A stretch of 64,000 nt of DNA from Enterococcus florum (GCF_004309355.1 NZ_BJCC01000008.1:102877-166876), one strand, 5' to 3'; positions 1-8,729 are shown, counted from the first letter of the stretch. Numbers and translations: made by a program. Notes: generated by a model not told the origin, from the letters alone.

Positions 1-1075
1 CGCAGATAATGGAAGGAGCGCTTCAGCTGAAAGAGTGTCGCTGTTGAATTCAGTTCGATCTTTATCAAATAAGTCAACAGTGTCGCAATCAGCGTAAGAA
101 TCACTTGATTGATCGCGCCTTGTTCGCTTCGTGAGTAAAGCTGCTTGATCGTCAGATTCTGTTTTAAATGCTTGAAGAACAGTTCGATCTGCCAACGTGT
201 CTGATACATGTCGGCGATTTCAGTGGACGAAACATCAAAACGATTGGTCACGATTCGCAAGAGACGTTGCCCTTTCGTCAAAACAGTCACTAGTCGAAAA
301 CGTTCGGTGACATGATTATTTCCACCGCCTAAAATGACGTGCTGGTCACTGATGATTTGGCCATCTGTCGTCTTTCGATGGGTAGGTTCAATTTGTTCTA
401 AGACGGTGATCGTCGTATTGGATTTTGTCCGTGTCACAAAGAAATGGCCGTCATTGTGCAAGCGGTCAAGCAGCTTGTAATCAAAATAGCCACGGTCTAC
501 GACATAGGTGGATTCCGTTTTATCCACCAAGCATTCGAAGTGATTCCGGTCATGTTCTTCGGCATTGGTGATCGTAAAACGCTCTGGATATTGAGTGTCT
601 CTATCCAGATAACAGAGGTTCAAATGAAGCTTGATGCCTGCTTTTGTTTTCCGAAACGTTGCCCATGGAAATCGGGTTTTGTTCAGTGGAATCGTGGTCG
701 AATCAACGAGTTGAAGACTTGTTGTTTTCGAACTGGGTCGTTCTTTCGATACTTTCCGAGACAACTGTGTAAAGATCTCCATTAGAACATCTTGACTAAT
801 TTCAGCGGTTTTACGAGAGAGTGAGCTATAGCACAGAGACTCAATCTCGATTTCTTTACAGAGTCTGCGATCCATAAAAGCACGATCCATTTCGCGAAAG
901 CTTGGTAGTTCTTCATAAACGGCGTGTAACAGAATTTTGATTGCGGTGGTGAAATCCAGTTTTTACTATACGAATCAAATTGAAGAATCCAATTTTTGGC
1001 TTCTTTAGATAATTCGTCAAATTTAATTGCGGAAAACCATTTCTGAAAAGATGTTTTTGCGTTATACTTATCCAT
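1..1075 (-). pseudogene. IS4-family DDE transposase, frameshifted and cut by the window edge
   Basis: Reading from an ATG at 1075 (AAAGGA upstream) gives an N-terminus beginning MDKYNAKTSFQKWF. The frame is lost at a run of five T on the + strand (960-964); one more A on the coding strand would restore it. The continuing frame (LHAVYEELPSF onward) stays open to position 1. It shows the DDE core: Asp in LVDSTTIP, Asp in VVDRGYFD, and Glu in YQTRWQIELFFKHLK, the Y-(2)-R-(3)-E-(6)-K signature of IS4 transposases. Either the element is dead or the shift reflects slippage or a sequencing error. The sequence upstream of the shift is not a classic slippery heptamer, so programmed frameshifting is less likely. 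Confidence 0.75.
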
Positions 1076-1195
1076 GCGTTGGTCCTTTTTATTGGTCTTG
1101 GATAAGTCATCCAAGAGTAGTATAAAGGACTTTTTTGTTGTTGGATAGCGGTAAATCAAGGATTTAGTGATTGGGAATTCTTTGCAACACTAGTG
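1..1195 (-). mobile_element. IS4-family insertion sequence, right part (left end outside window)
   Basis: The block holds an IS4-type transposase reading leftward and off the window edge. On the right it meets a phage reading frame that starts abruptly at about 1197, which suggests the element inserted there. The exact terminal inverted repeat cannot be confirmed because the other end is not in the window. The boundary at about 1195 is inferred from where phage-like coding begins. Confidence 0.7.
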
Positions 1196-1196
1196 A

Positions 1197-1439
1197 AAAC
1201 AAATAAAAAAAGAAATACAAAATTTATTATCTACTTTAAGTTGCGAGCGCAGAGCTTCTGATGAGGGCGAAAGAGCGATCAGAAATTCAGGGAAAGTGAA
1301 ATGGTATCAGCGAAACAGAATGAAGTTGGAACGGCATTATATAAGTCGAACTGTTGCATTGAACTTTGCTTACGAGCAAGCAAAACATCTGGAATATGTA
1401 ATAGACGAAATGTTTGAGGAGATGGAGGATGGCGAATGA
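1197..1439 (+). pseudogene. 5'-truncated phage protein fragment
   Basis: About 80 codons are open from the IS boundary to a TGA at 1437-1439. The product is highly charged and alpha-helical (it contains WYQRNRMKLERHYI and ends EEMEDGE), typical of small phage early proteins. It has no start codon of its own and an in-frame TGA lies just upstream at the IS edge, so the N-terminus was probably removed by the insertion. Its stop overlaps the ATG of the next gene (ATGA), an operon-style junction. The family is not recognised. Confidence 0.45.
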
Positions 1440-1824
1440 TACCGAAATTTAGAGGAGATGTCACGATGGCGGTTGGATTCATGGTAGTTGCGTTAAGTTT
1501 GATGAAAATACTTGCTTCATCATGCCAGAGTTTGGCGGTGCTTCTACACTCTCATATGCACAAATATTTAATCATACAGCCCAGTACGTTGATATTGAGA
1601 CAATAGGACAATCAACTGGCCTTAAGGACAAGAATGGTACTGAGATTTATGTAGGCGATATTATCACAATCATCGATGATGAGGAAAAAGACACTGGTTT
1701 TGGTTGGAATGAAGAAGTCATCCTTCACAACGGTGCTTTTATGGCTGGTGATGACAATTTACTTGTGAATGTAAATTTCCGCAGTGTTATAGCCAATAAC
1801 ATCCACGAAATAAAGTTCCGCTAA
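1436..1824 (+). pseudogene. YopX-family phage protein, frameshifted near the N-terminus
   Basis: The gene starts MIPKFRG at 1436, the usual YopX opening. The frame then moves by two bases at about 1457-1458 and continues as CHDGGWIHGSCVKF and on to the YopX hallmark STGLKDKNGTEIYVGDII, ending KFR at 1824. YopX proteins (PF09643) are found in siphoviruses and prophages of Firmicutes and their function is unknown. A translation restart at 1522 (MPEFGG) would give a truncated 100-residue product. I infer it is a broken gene in a decaying prophage. Confidence 0.7.
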
Positions 1825-1876
1825 CCACGACTATCAAAGAGTAAATTTGAAGTATTATTTTTATTATTGATCATAC

Positions 1877-1903
1877 AAAAAAGAGTTGATAATTTATCAA
1901 CTC
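1877..1903 (-). terminator. Intrinsic terminator of the lipoprotein gene
   Basis: GAGTTGATAA (1883-1892) pairs with TTATCAACTC (1894-1903). On the minus strand the hairpin is followed by a U run (A run at 1877-1882 on the + strand). It lies just beyond the stop of the lipoprotein gene at 1910. Confidence 0.7.
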
Positions 1904-1909
1904 AAATAG

Positions 1910-2479
1910 TTATTCTGTAGGAGTATTATTATCAAAAAGCGTCGTACTCTCTGGATACATCTTGTAAATTTCGTGCCAAACAAGTGTTACATCGCCATAG
2001 CCAGATTCTTCTAGCCTTTGCTGCGCACGATCTGCTGCAATTTGATAGTCAGATTGAGATAAGCTGTCAACAAAAGCTGGATCAAATTTTCCACCCATAA
2101 TCATATCATTTCTTTGATCAGGAGTCATCCAATTATTTACTACTGGTGTCTCCGCATTTTGAGCAGGTTGTTCAACAGCAGGTGTTTGCGGTGTCTGGTT
2201 CGACTGGTTTGGATCGACATAAGCCGCCTCGGGTGTTTGTACTTGTTGCTGATTTTGGCTAGGCTGTTCAGTTGGCGACGTTTCTGGTGTTTGAATAGAT
2301 TGTGACGAACTAGACTGCTTTGATTCAGCAGCTTTGGTGGAAGACTCCTTTTTCTTTTTGATTGTTGTGCTTACGGTAGTTTCTTTTGACTTGGTAGTTG
2401 AAGCATCCTTTTTAGTATTACAAGCGGACAAAGAAAGAAGTGACAGCGACAACAATAGAATAGTCATTAACTTTTTCAT
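1910..2479 (-). CDS. Lipoprotein with Ser/Thr/Gln/Pro-rich linker
   Basis: The likely start is the ATG at 2479 (MKKLMTILLLS) preceded by GGGAGGG; the longer frame to 2563 lacks a good start site. The 189-residue product has a lipoprotein signal peptide with lipobox LSAC at about residues 17-20, then a long low-complexity linker of Ser, Thr, Lys, Gln and Pro to about residue 120. It ends in a small folded domain (WMTPDQRNDMIMGGKFDP onward). It should be anchored to the outer face of the membrane. It lies opposite to the phage genes around it. A lysogenic-conversion role is possible, but nothing in the sequence proves it. Confidence 0.7.
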   Translation of the reverse strand: MKKLMTILLLSLSLLSLSACNTKKDASTTKSKETTVSTTIKKKKESSTKAAESKQSSSSQSIQTPETSPTEQPSQNQQQVQTPEAAYVDPNQSNQTPQTPAVEQPAQNAETPVVNNWMTPDQRNDMIMGGKFDPAFVDSLSQSDYQIAADRAQQRLEESGYGDVTLVWHEIYKMYPESTTLFDNNTPTE

Positions 2480-2634
2480 GATACCCTCCCGATTTATGTC
2501 TTGTAACACAATTGTAACATTTGAAACGGATTTGTAAAGTGGTTTTAGTAAAAAAGTTTTCAATGAATCAATTTAGTGTGAGAAGGGTAAATTCTGAAAA
2601 AAATCTGCAAACTCAGCCTATCAAGAAGGTATTT

Positions 2635-3180
2635 ATGAATAAACAAGAAATTATTGATGGAATAAAAAGAATGCAAACTAACGCTATCAAGCGAAGCTCT
2701 GTTATTTCGAATCATTTATATGCGGAAGGATTGGCCGATGGTTGTTCTGACTGCATTAAATTTGTCGAACTACTAGACGAACCTCAGAAAGTCAAAGTGC
2801 CAGCAATCATCTATATGTGGCTTGATTATTGTAAATGGAATAACTATCCATTGAGGGCTGCTATGGATGAAGGCAATATGCGGAGTTATCAAAGAGCTAC
2901 TGATCGAGAGGGTTTGCCAAAATGGTTTGAAAGCAAGGAGAACCAAGACTTGTTTTCACAGGCTTGATCAAATGGTTATGAAGAGGAGGAACCAAAATAT
3001 TCAGTAATGGTTGCTGGAAAATATCTTATAAAAATGTTTCATGGCAGGCAGGATCACAAATTTGTCAGTCAAGCTGAATTGGAATTTTGGCATAGCAGTG
3101 CATACAAATTAACTCAGAAGGAAATCAAATCAATCGACGAACGTTACTGGCAGTTCGCAGTGTCAGTCGAGAAAGTGTAG
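2635..3180 (+). pseudogene. DUF1642-type phage protein interrupted by an in-frame TGA
   Basis: The start is ATG at 2635 (MNKQEIIDGI) with AGAAGG upstream. The region KVKVPAIIYMWLDYCKWNNYPL matches the DUF1642 pattern (VxVPxxVxxWIxYCK). The frame hits TGA at 2965-2967 where the family usually has Trp (the AWxxGY motif; here A-stop-SNGYE), then stays open and family-like to a TAG at 3178-3180, including the closing KEIKSIDERYWQFAV. This is a single TGG-to-TGA change in an otherwise intact phage gene. The truncated product would be 110 residues. Confidence 0.75.
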
Positions 3181-3188
3181 GTGTGATA

Positions 3189-3572
3189 ATGGAAGAGAAT
3201 ATCACGATTGAGTTCGTCAGAAATTGGATAGAGAAGCATCATTTAACAAGAAAATCGTATGAGTCAGTATTGACAGATGCGCTGACTAATAACGGACATT
3301 ACTACATTGACAATCCATATTTGAGAGATTGGATCAGAGAAAATACTGGAAAGTTTAGAAACATATTGCCATATGAACTTAACGAAAACCAGCAGATAGT
3401 TCTCGAGTGGTTGAAAGAAATGTTCACCGATACAGGTGATGGCTATTTTAGTGTTATTGGTTATCTTGCAAATCCAACGACCAGAGAAGACGAACAGGAT
3501 GTCGCCTATATTGCTCTATCTCGTTTGAATAATCTAGAAGAGATTCACGTCCCAGCAGCGTTCGCGGAATGA
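3189..3572 (+). CDS. Hypothetical phage protein
   Basis: This is a 127-residue acidic protein starting MEENITIEFVRNWIEKHH at 3189, eight bases after the end of the DUF1642 frame. It has no membrane segment or recognised motif. Position and size fit the small early genes of siphovirus-type prophages. It is one of the few frames in this stretch without an internal stop. Confidence 0.55.
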   Translation: MEENITIEFVRNWIEKHHLTRKSYESVLTDALTNNGHYYIDNPYLRDWIRENTGKFRNILPYELNENQQIVLEWLKEMFTDTGDGYFSVIGYLANPTTREDEQDVAYIALSRLNNLEEIHVPAAFAE

Positions 3573-3582
3573 GGGCTCTCAA

Positions 3583-3693
3583 TTGAAAAAAGCGATTAGA
3601 ATTTTAGAAAGCTGTCTAGCATTTAGAGCAAAAGGATTTGAGCGAAAAGGTATTGAAAAGGCAATTCAAATTTTGAAAGAGGGGGTTAAATAG
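3583..3693 (+). CDS. Small phage protein, 36 residues, TTG start
   Basis: A TTG at 3583 follows GAGGG. The peptide MKKAIRILESCLAFRAKGF and the remainder is basic and helical. Its TAG overlaps the GTG of the next frame at 3693, so the two look translationally coupled. No family is recognised. Confidence 0.4.
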   Translation: MKKAIRILESCLAFRAKGFERKGIEKAIQILKEGVK

Positions 3694-3953
3694 TGGGATT
3701 AATCACTCAACAACCAAACGGTAAGTATACGCGAATAAGCTATGTAGTCGATGCGCCAACACATTGGAATTGGACAGAGGAAGGATTAAGCAAATATTTA
3801 CATGAAACAAATTAGTATGACTTTGAGGGACAAACGGTTGATGAGTGGATGGAACGGTGGGGCAGAAGTTTCGAGACTGCTAAGAACTATATCCCTGACA
3901 TAAATCTGACAGAAAAAGAAATTGAAGATTGGTTGAAAGAGGTGGCGGAATGA
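3693..3953 (+). pseudogene. Phage protein with in-frame TAG
   Basis: Starting from GTG at 3693 the frame reads VGLITQQPNGKYTRISYVVD and has a TAG at codon 41 (3813-3815). It then continues for 45 codons (YDFEGQTVDEWMERWG onward) to a TGA at 3951-3953 that overlaps the next ATG. Coding character is similar on both sides of the TAG, so this is probably one gene carrying a nonsense mutation. It is the second such case within about 850 bases. Confidence 0.5.
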
Positions 3954-4111
3954 TTCATGCAGCCGAAATCGCTGAGAAACGAGTAGAAGCAATTGATGAA
4001 GACGAAATCAGCGATATCCTATATGATTTTGCTATAACTTGGTGCAGTGATGAGTTATCGGCTGAAAAAGAAATTGAATTTGCTCATAAAATTATCGATC
4101 TGATTATGTAA
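3950..4111 (+). CDS. Small acidic phage protein
   Basis: The ATG at 3950 overlaps the previous stop (ATGA). The 53-residue product (MIHAAEIAEKRVEAIDEDEI onward) is acidic and helical with a repeated EIxxxxxxF pattern. It is too short to assign and fits the same phage early cluster. Confidence 0.45.
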   Translation: MIHAAEIAEKRVEAIDEDEISDILYDFAITWCSDELSAEKEIEFAHKIIDLIM

Positions 4112-4490
4112 ATAGATCCGGTAACCGAAGCCATCACCTAGGTTTGAAAAGGAGATAAGTATGAATAGAGCATAAGTTACGAATAGCTTGAGCGACTTGG
4201 TTAGAAAAAAATACCAAGTAATTGTAATTTTTGGGCATAAATAGTAACCAAATGCGAATCCACAGTTTAAGTTTGGCAGATACACGTAGAAAGTTGTTTG
4301 ATGTACCGGAGGAAAAGTTCATGTTACATGGAATATGTAGGATGACTTTATTGTTTTGAGAAGCTAAACTAATTGGAAGCTTTAACAGAAAAATCCAAGC
4401 AATTCCTTAAAAGTCATCGCAATTGGAACAGATCAAACGGCAAAAGTACAAGGTAAAGAGTATAAATCTTAAATGATTATGAAGCATCAT
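4112..4490 (+). other. Degenerate phage-derived stretch, no convincing gene
   Basis: AAGGAG at about 4149 precedes ATG AAT AGA GCA TAA, an immediate stop, after which the same frame stays open as VTNSLSDLVRKKYQVIVIF. A second short frame of about 36 codons runs near 4251-4361. I read this as more decayed prophage sequence and do not call a gene. Confidence 0.4.
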
Positions 4491-4555
4491 GTAAAGGAAA
4501 CTTGACAAAAACTGAATAAAGAAGTTATACTATGTGTAAAGGAAGCTTGTCAAAA
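4491..4555 (+). promoter_or_regulatory. Promoter flanked by a 20-bp direct repeat (probable autoregulatory operator)
   Basis: The repeats are GTAAAGGAAACTTGACAAAA (4491-4510) and GTAAAGGAAGCTTGTCAAAA (4536-4555), identical at 18 of 20 positions. The first copy contains the -35 TTGACA (4502-4507) and an 18-bp spacer leads to TATACT (4526-4531). The second copy lies just downstream of the -10. Two regulator sites bracketing the promoter suggest repression by the XRE protein encoded next. Confidence 0.65.
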
Positions 4556-4571
4556 ATGAGAGGATCGAATT

Positions 4572-4778
4572 GTGAAAAATAGAGTGGAAGAGTTGAGAAA
4601 GGCACGCAAATTGAACCAAGACCAGTTTGCAAAAGCGATACGAGTCTCAAGGCAGACGGTTAGTTCCATTGAAACGGGCAAATACAATCCATCTTTAGAG
4701 TTGGCCTTTGCCATTTCAGATTTTTTTGACCTGTCTATTGAAGAAATTTTTATCAATGAGAGGAGTGCTGAAAAATGA
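4572..4778 (+). CDS. XRE-family (Cro/CI-like) transcriptional regulator
   Basis: A 68-residue single helix-turn-helix protein starting at GTG 4572. The HTH (residues about 5-60) is typical: NQDQFAKAIRVSRQTVSSIE followed by the conserved GKYNPSLELAFAISDFF. There is no extra sensing domain. The stop overlaps the start of the membrane protein gene by four bases, so the two are co-translated. Compact XRE plus membrane-protein pairs are common in Firmicutes. The repeats around its promoter suggest autoregulation. Confidence 0.85.
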   Translation: MKNRVEELRKARKLNQDQFAKAIRVSRQTVSSIETGKYNPSLELAFAISDFFDLSIEEIFINERSAEK

Positions 4779-5218
4779 AAAGAAATACACTGAGGGGTGG
4801 ATTCTTGTACGTCCTTGTTGGGGTCATCTTTTTGCTGTGTGGAATTTTTCTAGATACAAAACTAAATAGCCTATTTTGGGGATTTGCAGGGGCTGGGATC
4901 ATTCCTGGTCTAGCCATGATCTGTAAATATGTTTACTGGACACGTCCTCAAAACGTTGAAAAGTATGTCGAGAAGATGGATGAAGAAAAAATCAACCTGC
5001 GGGATGAACGCAAAGAAAAATTTAGAAACTTATCTGGTCGATATGCGTACCTATTGGGATTGATCACTATTTGTATTTCAATCGTAGTTTTTTCTATACT
5101 ATCGTCTTTAGGGGTTATTCAAAATTCAAAAATCTTACTTTTCTATTTGGGCGGATATGTGATTTTTCAGTATGTCGCAGGGATTCTTATCTTCAAACAT
5201 CTTGATAAAAAGTATTAA
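4775..5218 (+). CDS. Membrane protein paired with the XRE regulator
   Basis: A 147-residue protein with four predicted membrane segments: two near residues 8-28 and 33-53 and two near 95-115 and 120-142. They are separated by a charged cytoplasmic stretch rich in Lys, Glu and Arg (residues about 60-90). The start overlaps the XRE stop (ATGA). The function is unknown. The arrangement suggests a membrane partner that signals to, or is controlled by, the regulator. Confidence 0.7.
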   Translation: MKRNTLRGGFLYVLVGVIFLLCGIFLDTKLNSLFWGFAGAGIIPGLAMICKYVYWTRPQNVEKYVEKMDEEKINLRDERKEKFRNLSGRYAYLLGLITICISIVVFSILSSLGVIQNSKILLFYLGGYVIFQYVAGILIFKHLDKKY

Positions 5219-5361
5219 ACTAAAAAATTGAGTATCTTTGAAAAGACCGGAAGAATCGATTGTGCAAGAGAAAAGACACGATTGTGAATGGGCAGCGTGG
5301 GAAAACGAATCTGATTCCACTAACGACGGATTGTACGGACAAGGAAGGAAAATATGAAAAA

Positions 5362-5385
5362 AACCATCTAAAAACATAGATGGTT
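5362..5385 (-). terminator. Intrinsic terminator of the DUF4177 gene
   Basis: AACCATCTA (5362-5370), loop AAAACA, TAGATGGTT (5377-5385), with seven A just before it on the + strand giving a U tract on the minus-strand transcript. Confidence 0.8.
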
Positions 5386-5407
5386 TCAAATCGGTTAGTC
5401 AAACAAA

Positions 5408-5617
5408 CTAATTTGTTTCTTTTAGCTTTTTGAAGGTAATCAAGGTGGCAGCTTTAACTTGCATAGAAGTGGACATATACGAATAGGTAACTAAATCCCA
5501 ACCCTCTTGTGCACGTTTGTTAATCAATTGATCCAGTTCTAATAAATCGCCTTCCTCTGCTTTGTCCGTTAACCATTTAGTTTTTGTCGATAGAATTTCT
5601 GATTTGTACTCATACAT
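5408..5617 (-). CDS. DUF4177-like small protein
   Basis: The start is ATG at 5617 (MYEYKSEIL) with AGGAGG eight bases upstream; the longer frame upstream has no start support. The 69-residue product contains the DUF4177-type pattern INKRAQEGWDLVTYSY followed by a short closing strand (ATLITFKKL). The biochemical role of this family is not known. It is a monocistronic unit ending at a clear terminator. Confidence 0.7.
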   Translation of the reverse strand: MYEYKSEILSTKTKWLTDKAEEGDLLELDQLINKRAQEGWDLVTYSYMSTSMQVKAATLITFKKLKETN

Positions 5618-5833
5618 GATAAAACCTCCTGATTTATTATGTTCACATAATAGCAAGAAAAAAATGAAGAAGGCACGTTTTTTCTTAAGTGGTAGAAATT
5701 AGGGCCTGAACTGCTCAAATTTATGTTGAACCATTAATGGGTACATGAACAACTAACAGAGCGTTTCCATTTAAAGACCGAAAGTGAAGAAAAAACATGA
5801 GTAACATGATCTTTTAGTCGTTTGTAAATTTTT

Positions 5834-6490
5834 TTATCCAAACACAACTCCCGAATAGTCTAAAATTGCATGGATCAAAACTGGAACAAATAGAGTACCG
5901 CTCTTTTTATAAGCGAAAGCAAACAAAGCGCTACCCAAAATTCCTTGACCCAATAAATCATTGGAAATTTTAGCGATTAAGTCTGCAAAGGAACCGTTGG
6001 AAATAATGGTTGGCATAATGCTGTGCATAGCGCCGAAAAGCAAACCGCTAATGACAATTCCCGTTAGGAAATTAGATTGTTGCTCAATTTGTGTAAAGAG
6101 GAATCCTCTAAACATAAATTCTTCTGCGAAGGCGACAACTACCAGATAAAAGTAGGCTAAATAAATCCCTTTGATAGTGAAATCTCCATGAGCCAAGAAC
6201 ATAATCACATAGACTGCTAGCAATAGCAGAGTAACCAAACGAGATTGATTCGTGATTCCTACTATAGCCAAGGATTTTTTATTCATCCATATCAAACCAA
6301 GAATGACGAAGACAAATGATAGATTTACAACAGCGTCCATAAAAAATTTGAATCCAACATTTTGTGGAGTGATATCATTTAAAGAAATGAACCAACCTTT
6401 ACTCCATAAAAAGGAAGCACAAATATAAAAAAACAAGCCATAAAGAAATGTCAGACCCACAGCACCAAATACGATTTTTTTAGATTTCAT
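5834..6490 (-). CDS. CPBP-family (Abi/CAAX-like) intramembrane protease
   Basis: The start is ATG 6490 (MKSKKIVFGAVGL) with GGAGGG upstream. The 218-residue polytopic membrane protein carries the CPBP motifs: EEFMFRG (EExxxR) near residue 125, GLLFGAMHS (FxxxH) near 150 and HAILD near the C-terminus, which form the metal-dependent protease site. In lactic acid bacteria such proteins are linked to bacteriocin self-immunity or protein processing. No bacteriocin gene is visible next to it, so the substrate is unknown. Confidence 0.85.
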   Translation of the reverse strand: MKSKKIVFGAVGLTFLYGLFFYICASFLWSKGWFISLNDITPQNVGFKFFMDAVVNLSFVFVILGLIWMNKKSLAIVGITNQSRLVTLLLLAVYVIMFLAHGDFTIKGIYLAYFYLVVVAFAEEFMFRGFLFTQIEQQSNFLTGIVISGLLFGAMHSIMPTIISNGSFADLIAKISNDLLGQGILGSALFAFAYKKSGTLFVPVLIHAILDYSGVVFG

Positions 6491-7281
6491 TGTTTCCCTC
6501 CGTTTTTCGTATAACGCATTCCACATTGATAATCTGATGAGACTATGGAACCTTGAAATGATGGATCAGCGATTCCTGTTGGACTCAAAAGACATCTGCC
6601 AATTTTAAGCGGTTAGAAAAGTTAAGATCGAGAATATGAAGAATAGAGGAAGCTCGAATTTTATTCCTATGACCCGGATTTTATTTCCAAATGCTCGTTC
6701 TGATCTGCGTGCAGACTCATGCCTATATTTTTAAGCTAATCGGTTGTCCGTGCCAAAAAAAGTCCATTATTGTAACGAAGGAAGAGTGAAATGAACCAAA
6801 CGAGCTTTGATATGATTGCCATAGATGAGGAAAATTGATGAAGCCCTTTTACGATCATAAGCCTCCTGAAAAAGTATTTATGTAATTATATCGTATGCTT
6901 GAGTAAATACTCAACTGGTTTTAAGAGTCGCTAAACGCTATTCGTGCAGTTCAGCATCCTTTGAGTTGCATTAAACTGCCCTAGGGTACTAATTAAACTG
7001 AATAATTTTGTGGCAATGGATCAAAGGACTGTCGATAATCAGAATGCAACAGTTGCCGAAGATAATCGACCAAAAGTGAAAGAGTTCAGTGATTCTTCAC
7101 CACAGAAAACCGATAAAGAGATGGCAGGACTAAGAGGTCAAATAGAAAAAATAAAGCCCGAAAAAAGCGCTGAACAATGATAAGACTGAGTTAGAGTTAT
7201 GGAAAACAATAGATGCAACGTTCATACAGATGGAGTTATTCTCTCTGAAAAAAGAAGCGATGAAACTGATTAGCGGGGTTT
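6491..7281 (+). other. 790-bp region with no convincing gene
   Basis: No frame has both a good start site and family-like sequence. A 54-codon frame (7016-7180, MDQRTVDNQNATVAE onward) lacks a ribosome binding site and resembles the hydrophilic tail of a lost protein. A 16-bp palindrome TTGAGTAAATACTCAA lies at 6899-6914. The rest looks like eroded sequence. Confidence 0.4.
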
Positions 7282-7324
7282 TTGTATTCCTTCTTCAAAA
7301 ATGCTAAAATAAGAACATAAGTTC
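7282..7324 (+). promoter_or_regulatory. rarA promoter with LexA-like palindrome
   Basis: A -35 TTGTAT (7282-7287), 17-bp spacer and -10 TAAAAT (7305-7310) precede rarA. Two bases further on is GAACATAAGTTC (7313-7324), which keeps the GAAC-N4-GTTC core of the Gram-positive LexA box, with departures from the consensus in the spacer and one flank. This position would place LexA over the transcription start. The SOS link is an inference from the motif. Confidence 0.5.
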
Positions 7325-7358
7325 GATAGCGAACCAATTTCCGCTAGGAGGATGTGTG

Positions 7359-8684
7359 ATGAGACAAGGGTCGATTTTTGAAAAATCAAGAGAAAAGAGT
7401 GAACCACTGGCTACTCGGGTACGACCAGAAACGCTGGACGAATTTGTAGGGCAGGGCCATTTGCTAGGCGAAGGGAAGCTGTTGAGAGATATCATTGAAA
7501 ACGATCGTGTCTCATCCATGATCTTTTGGGGGCCACCGGGTGTCGGCAAGACGACCTTGGCTCGGATTATTGCCAATCAGACGGAATCGGAGTTTATCAA
7601 TTTCAGCGCCGTTACCAGCGGTATCAAAGAAATAAAAGTCGTGATGAAGGATGCGGAGCAGAATCTGACGTTTGGTGTAAAAACAATCGTCTTTGTCGAT
7701 GAGATCCATCGTTTCAATAAAGCTCAGCAGGATGCCTTTTTACCTTATGTCGAGAATGGCAGCATTATTCTGATTGGTGCCACCACCGAGAATCCGTCAT
7801 TTGAGATTAACTCGGCTTTGCTCTCCAGAAGCAAAGTCTTTGTCTTAAATCAATTAGAAGAAAACGACATTGTACAGCTGCTGAAGCAGGCGATTGCCAG
7901 CCAACGAGGTTTTCCTAGTCTGACCGTTAAAACGGACGACGAGGTTTTGAATTCTATCGCCTCATATGCCAACGGCGATGCGCGCGTGGCCTTGAACGCG
8001 TTGGAGATGGCTGTTTTAAATGGGGATAAAAATGGAGATACTGTCTCCCTGAAGCAGGACAAGCTGCTGGATCTGATCGAGAGAAAATCGTTTCTCTATG
8101 ATAAAAATGGCGAGGAACACTACAATGTGATTTCTGCCTTGCACAAGTCGATGCGAAACAGTGATGTTGATGCGGCGATCTATTGGTTGGCGCGCATGGT
8201 GGAATCTGGCGAAGATCCTTTGTACATCGCCAGACGGCTGGTGCGTTTTGCCAGTGAGGACATTGGGCTGGCCGATATTCGAGCACTGGAGTTAGCCAAC
8301 ACTGTTTTTCAATCCTGTCAGTTTTTGGGGATGCCTGAGTGTAATGTCCATCTGACGCAGGCTGTCATCTATTTGTCCTTGGCACCAAAGTCGAATGCGG
8401 TAGATGCGGCCTATCATCGGGCCAAAAAGGATGTTTATGAGACCTTCAACGAACCGGTTCCTTTGGTCATCCGCAATGCACCGACACAATTAATGAAGGA
8501 TCTGCGCTATGGTGAGGATTACCAATATGCCCATGATACCGAGGACAAGCTGACCTCAATGAAGACGATGCCGCCGTCCTTGGAAGGGCATCAGTACTAT
8601 TTGCCAACGATGCAGGGGAATGAAAAACGTTTCAAGGAACGCAAGGAAGCGATCGAGAAATGGCATTCTGAGCATGATCAATAA
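7359..8684 (+). CDS. rarA: Replication-associated recombination protein A (RarA/MgsA), AAA+ ATPase
   Basis: The ATG at 7359 follows AGGAGG with good spacing; the in-frame GTG at 7356 is less favoured. The 441-residue protein has Walker A GPPGVGKTTLA (near residue 50), Walker B VFVDEIHRF (near 105), and sensor 1 ATTENPSF, followed by the MgsA C-terminal domain (IYWLARMVESGEDPLYIARR). RarA acts at stalled replication forks as a tetrameric ATPase, interacting with SSB. Length and motifs are complete. It is monocistronic, with a LexA-like palindrome at its promoter and a terminator behind it. Confidence 0.97.
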   Translation: MRQGSIFEKSREKSEPLATRVRPETLDEFVGQGHLLGEGKLLRDIIENDRVSSMIFWGPPGVGKTTLARIIANQTESEFINFSAVTSGIKEIKVVMKDAEQNLTFGVKTIVFVDEIHRFNKAQQDAFLPYVENGSIILIGATTENPSFEINSALLSRSKVFVLNQLEENDIVQLLKQAIASQRGFPSLTVKTDDEVLNSIASYANGDARVALNALEMAVLNGDKNGDTVSLKQDKLLDLIERKSFLYDKNGEEHYNVISALHKSMRNSDVDAAIYWLARMVESGEDPLYIARRLVRFASEDIGLADIRALELANTVFQSCQFLGMPECNVHLTQAVIYLSLAPKSNAVDAAYHRAKKDVYETFNEPVPLVIRNAPTQLMKDLRYGEDYQYAHDTEDKLTSMKTMPPSLEGHQYYLPTMQGNEKRFKERKEAIEKWHSEHDQ

Positions 8685-8700
8685 AACAGAATAAATAGGG

Positions 8701-8729
8701 AAAGACTGGTCGGTGGATCAGTCTTTTTT
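8701..8729 (+). terminator. Intrinsic terminator of rarA
   Basis: AAAGACTG (8701-8708) pairs with CAGTCTTT (8719-8726) and is followed by T residues. Confidence 0.8.

Noticed and set aside
444..785. Open frame of 113 codons on the + strand
   Set aside because: It lies antisense to the conserved catalytic core of the IS4 transposase.
6899..6914. Palindrome TTGAGTAAATACTCAA as an operator
   Set aside because: No gene or promoter is close enough on either side to give it a role.
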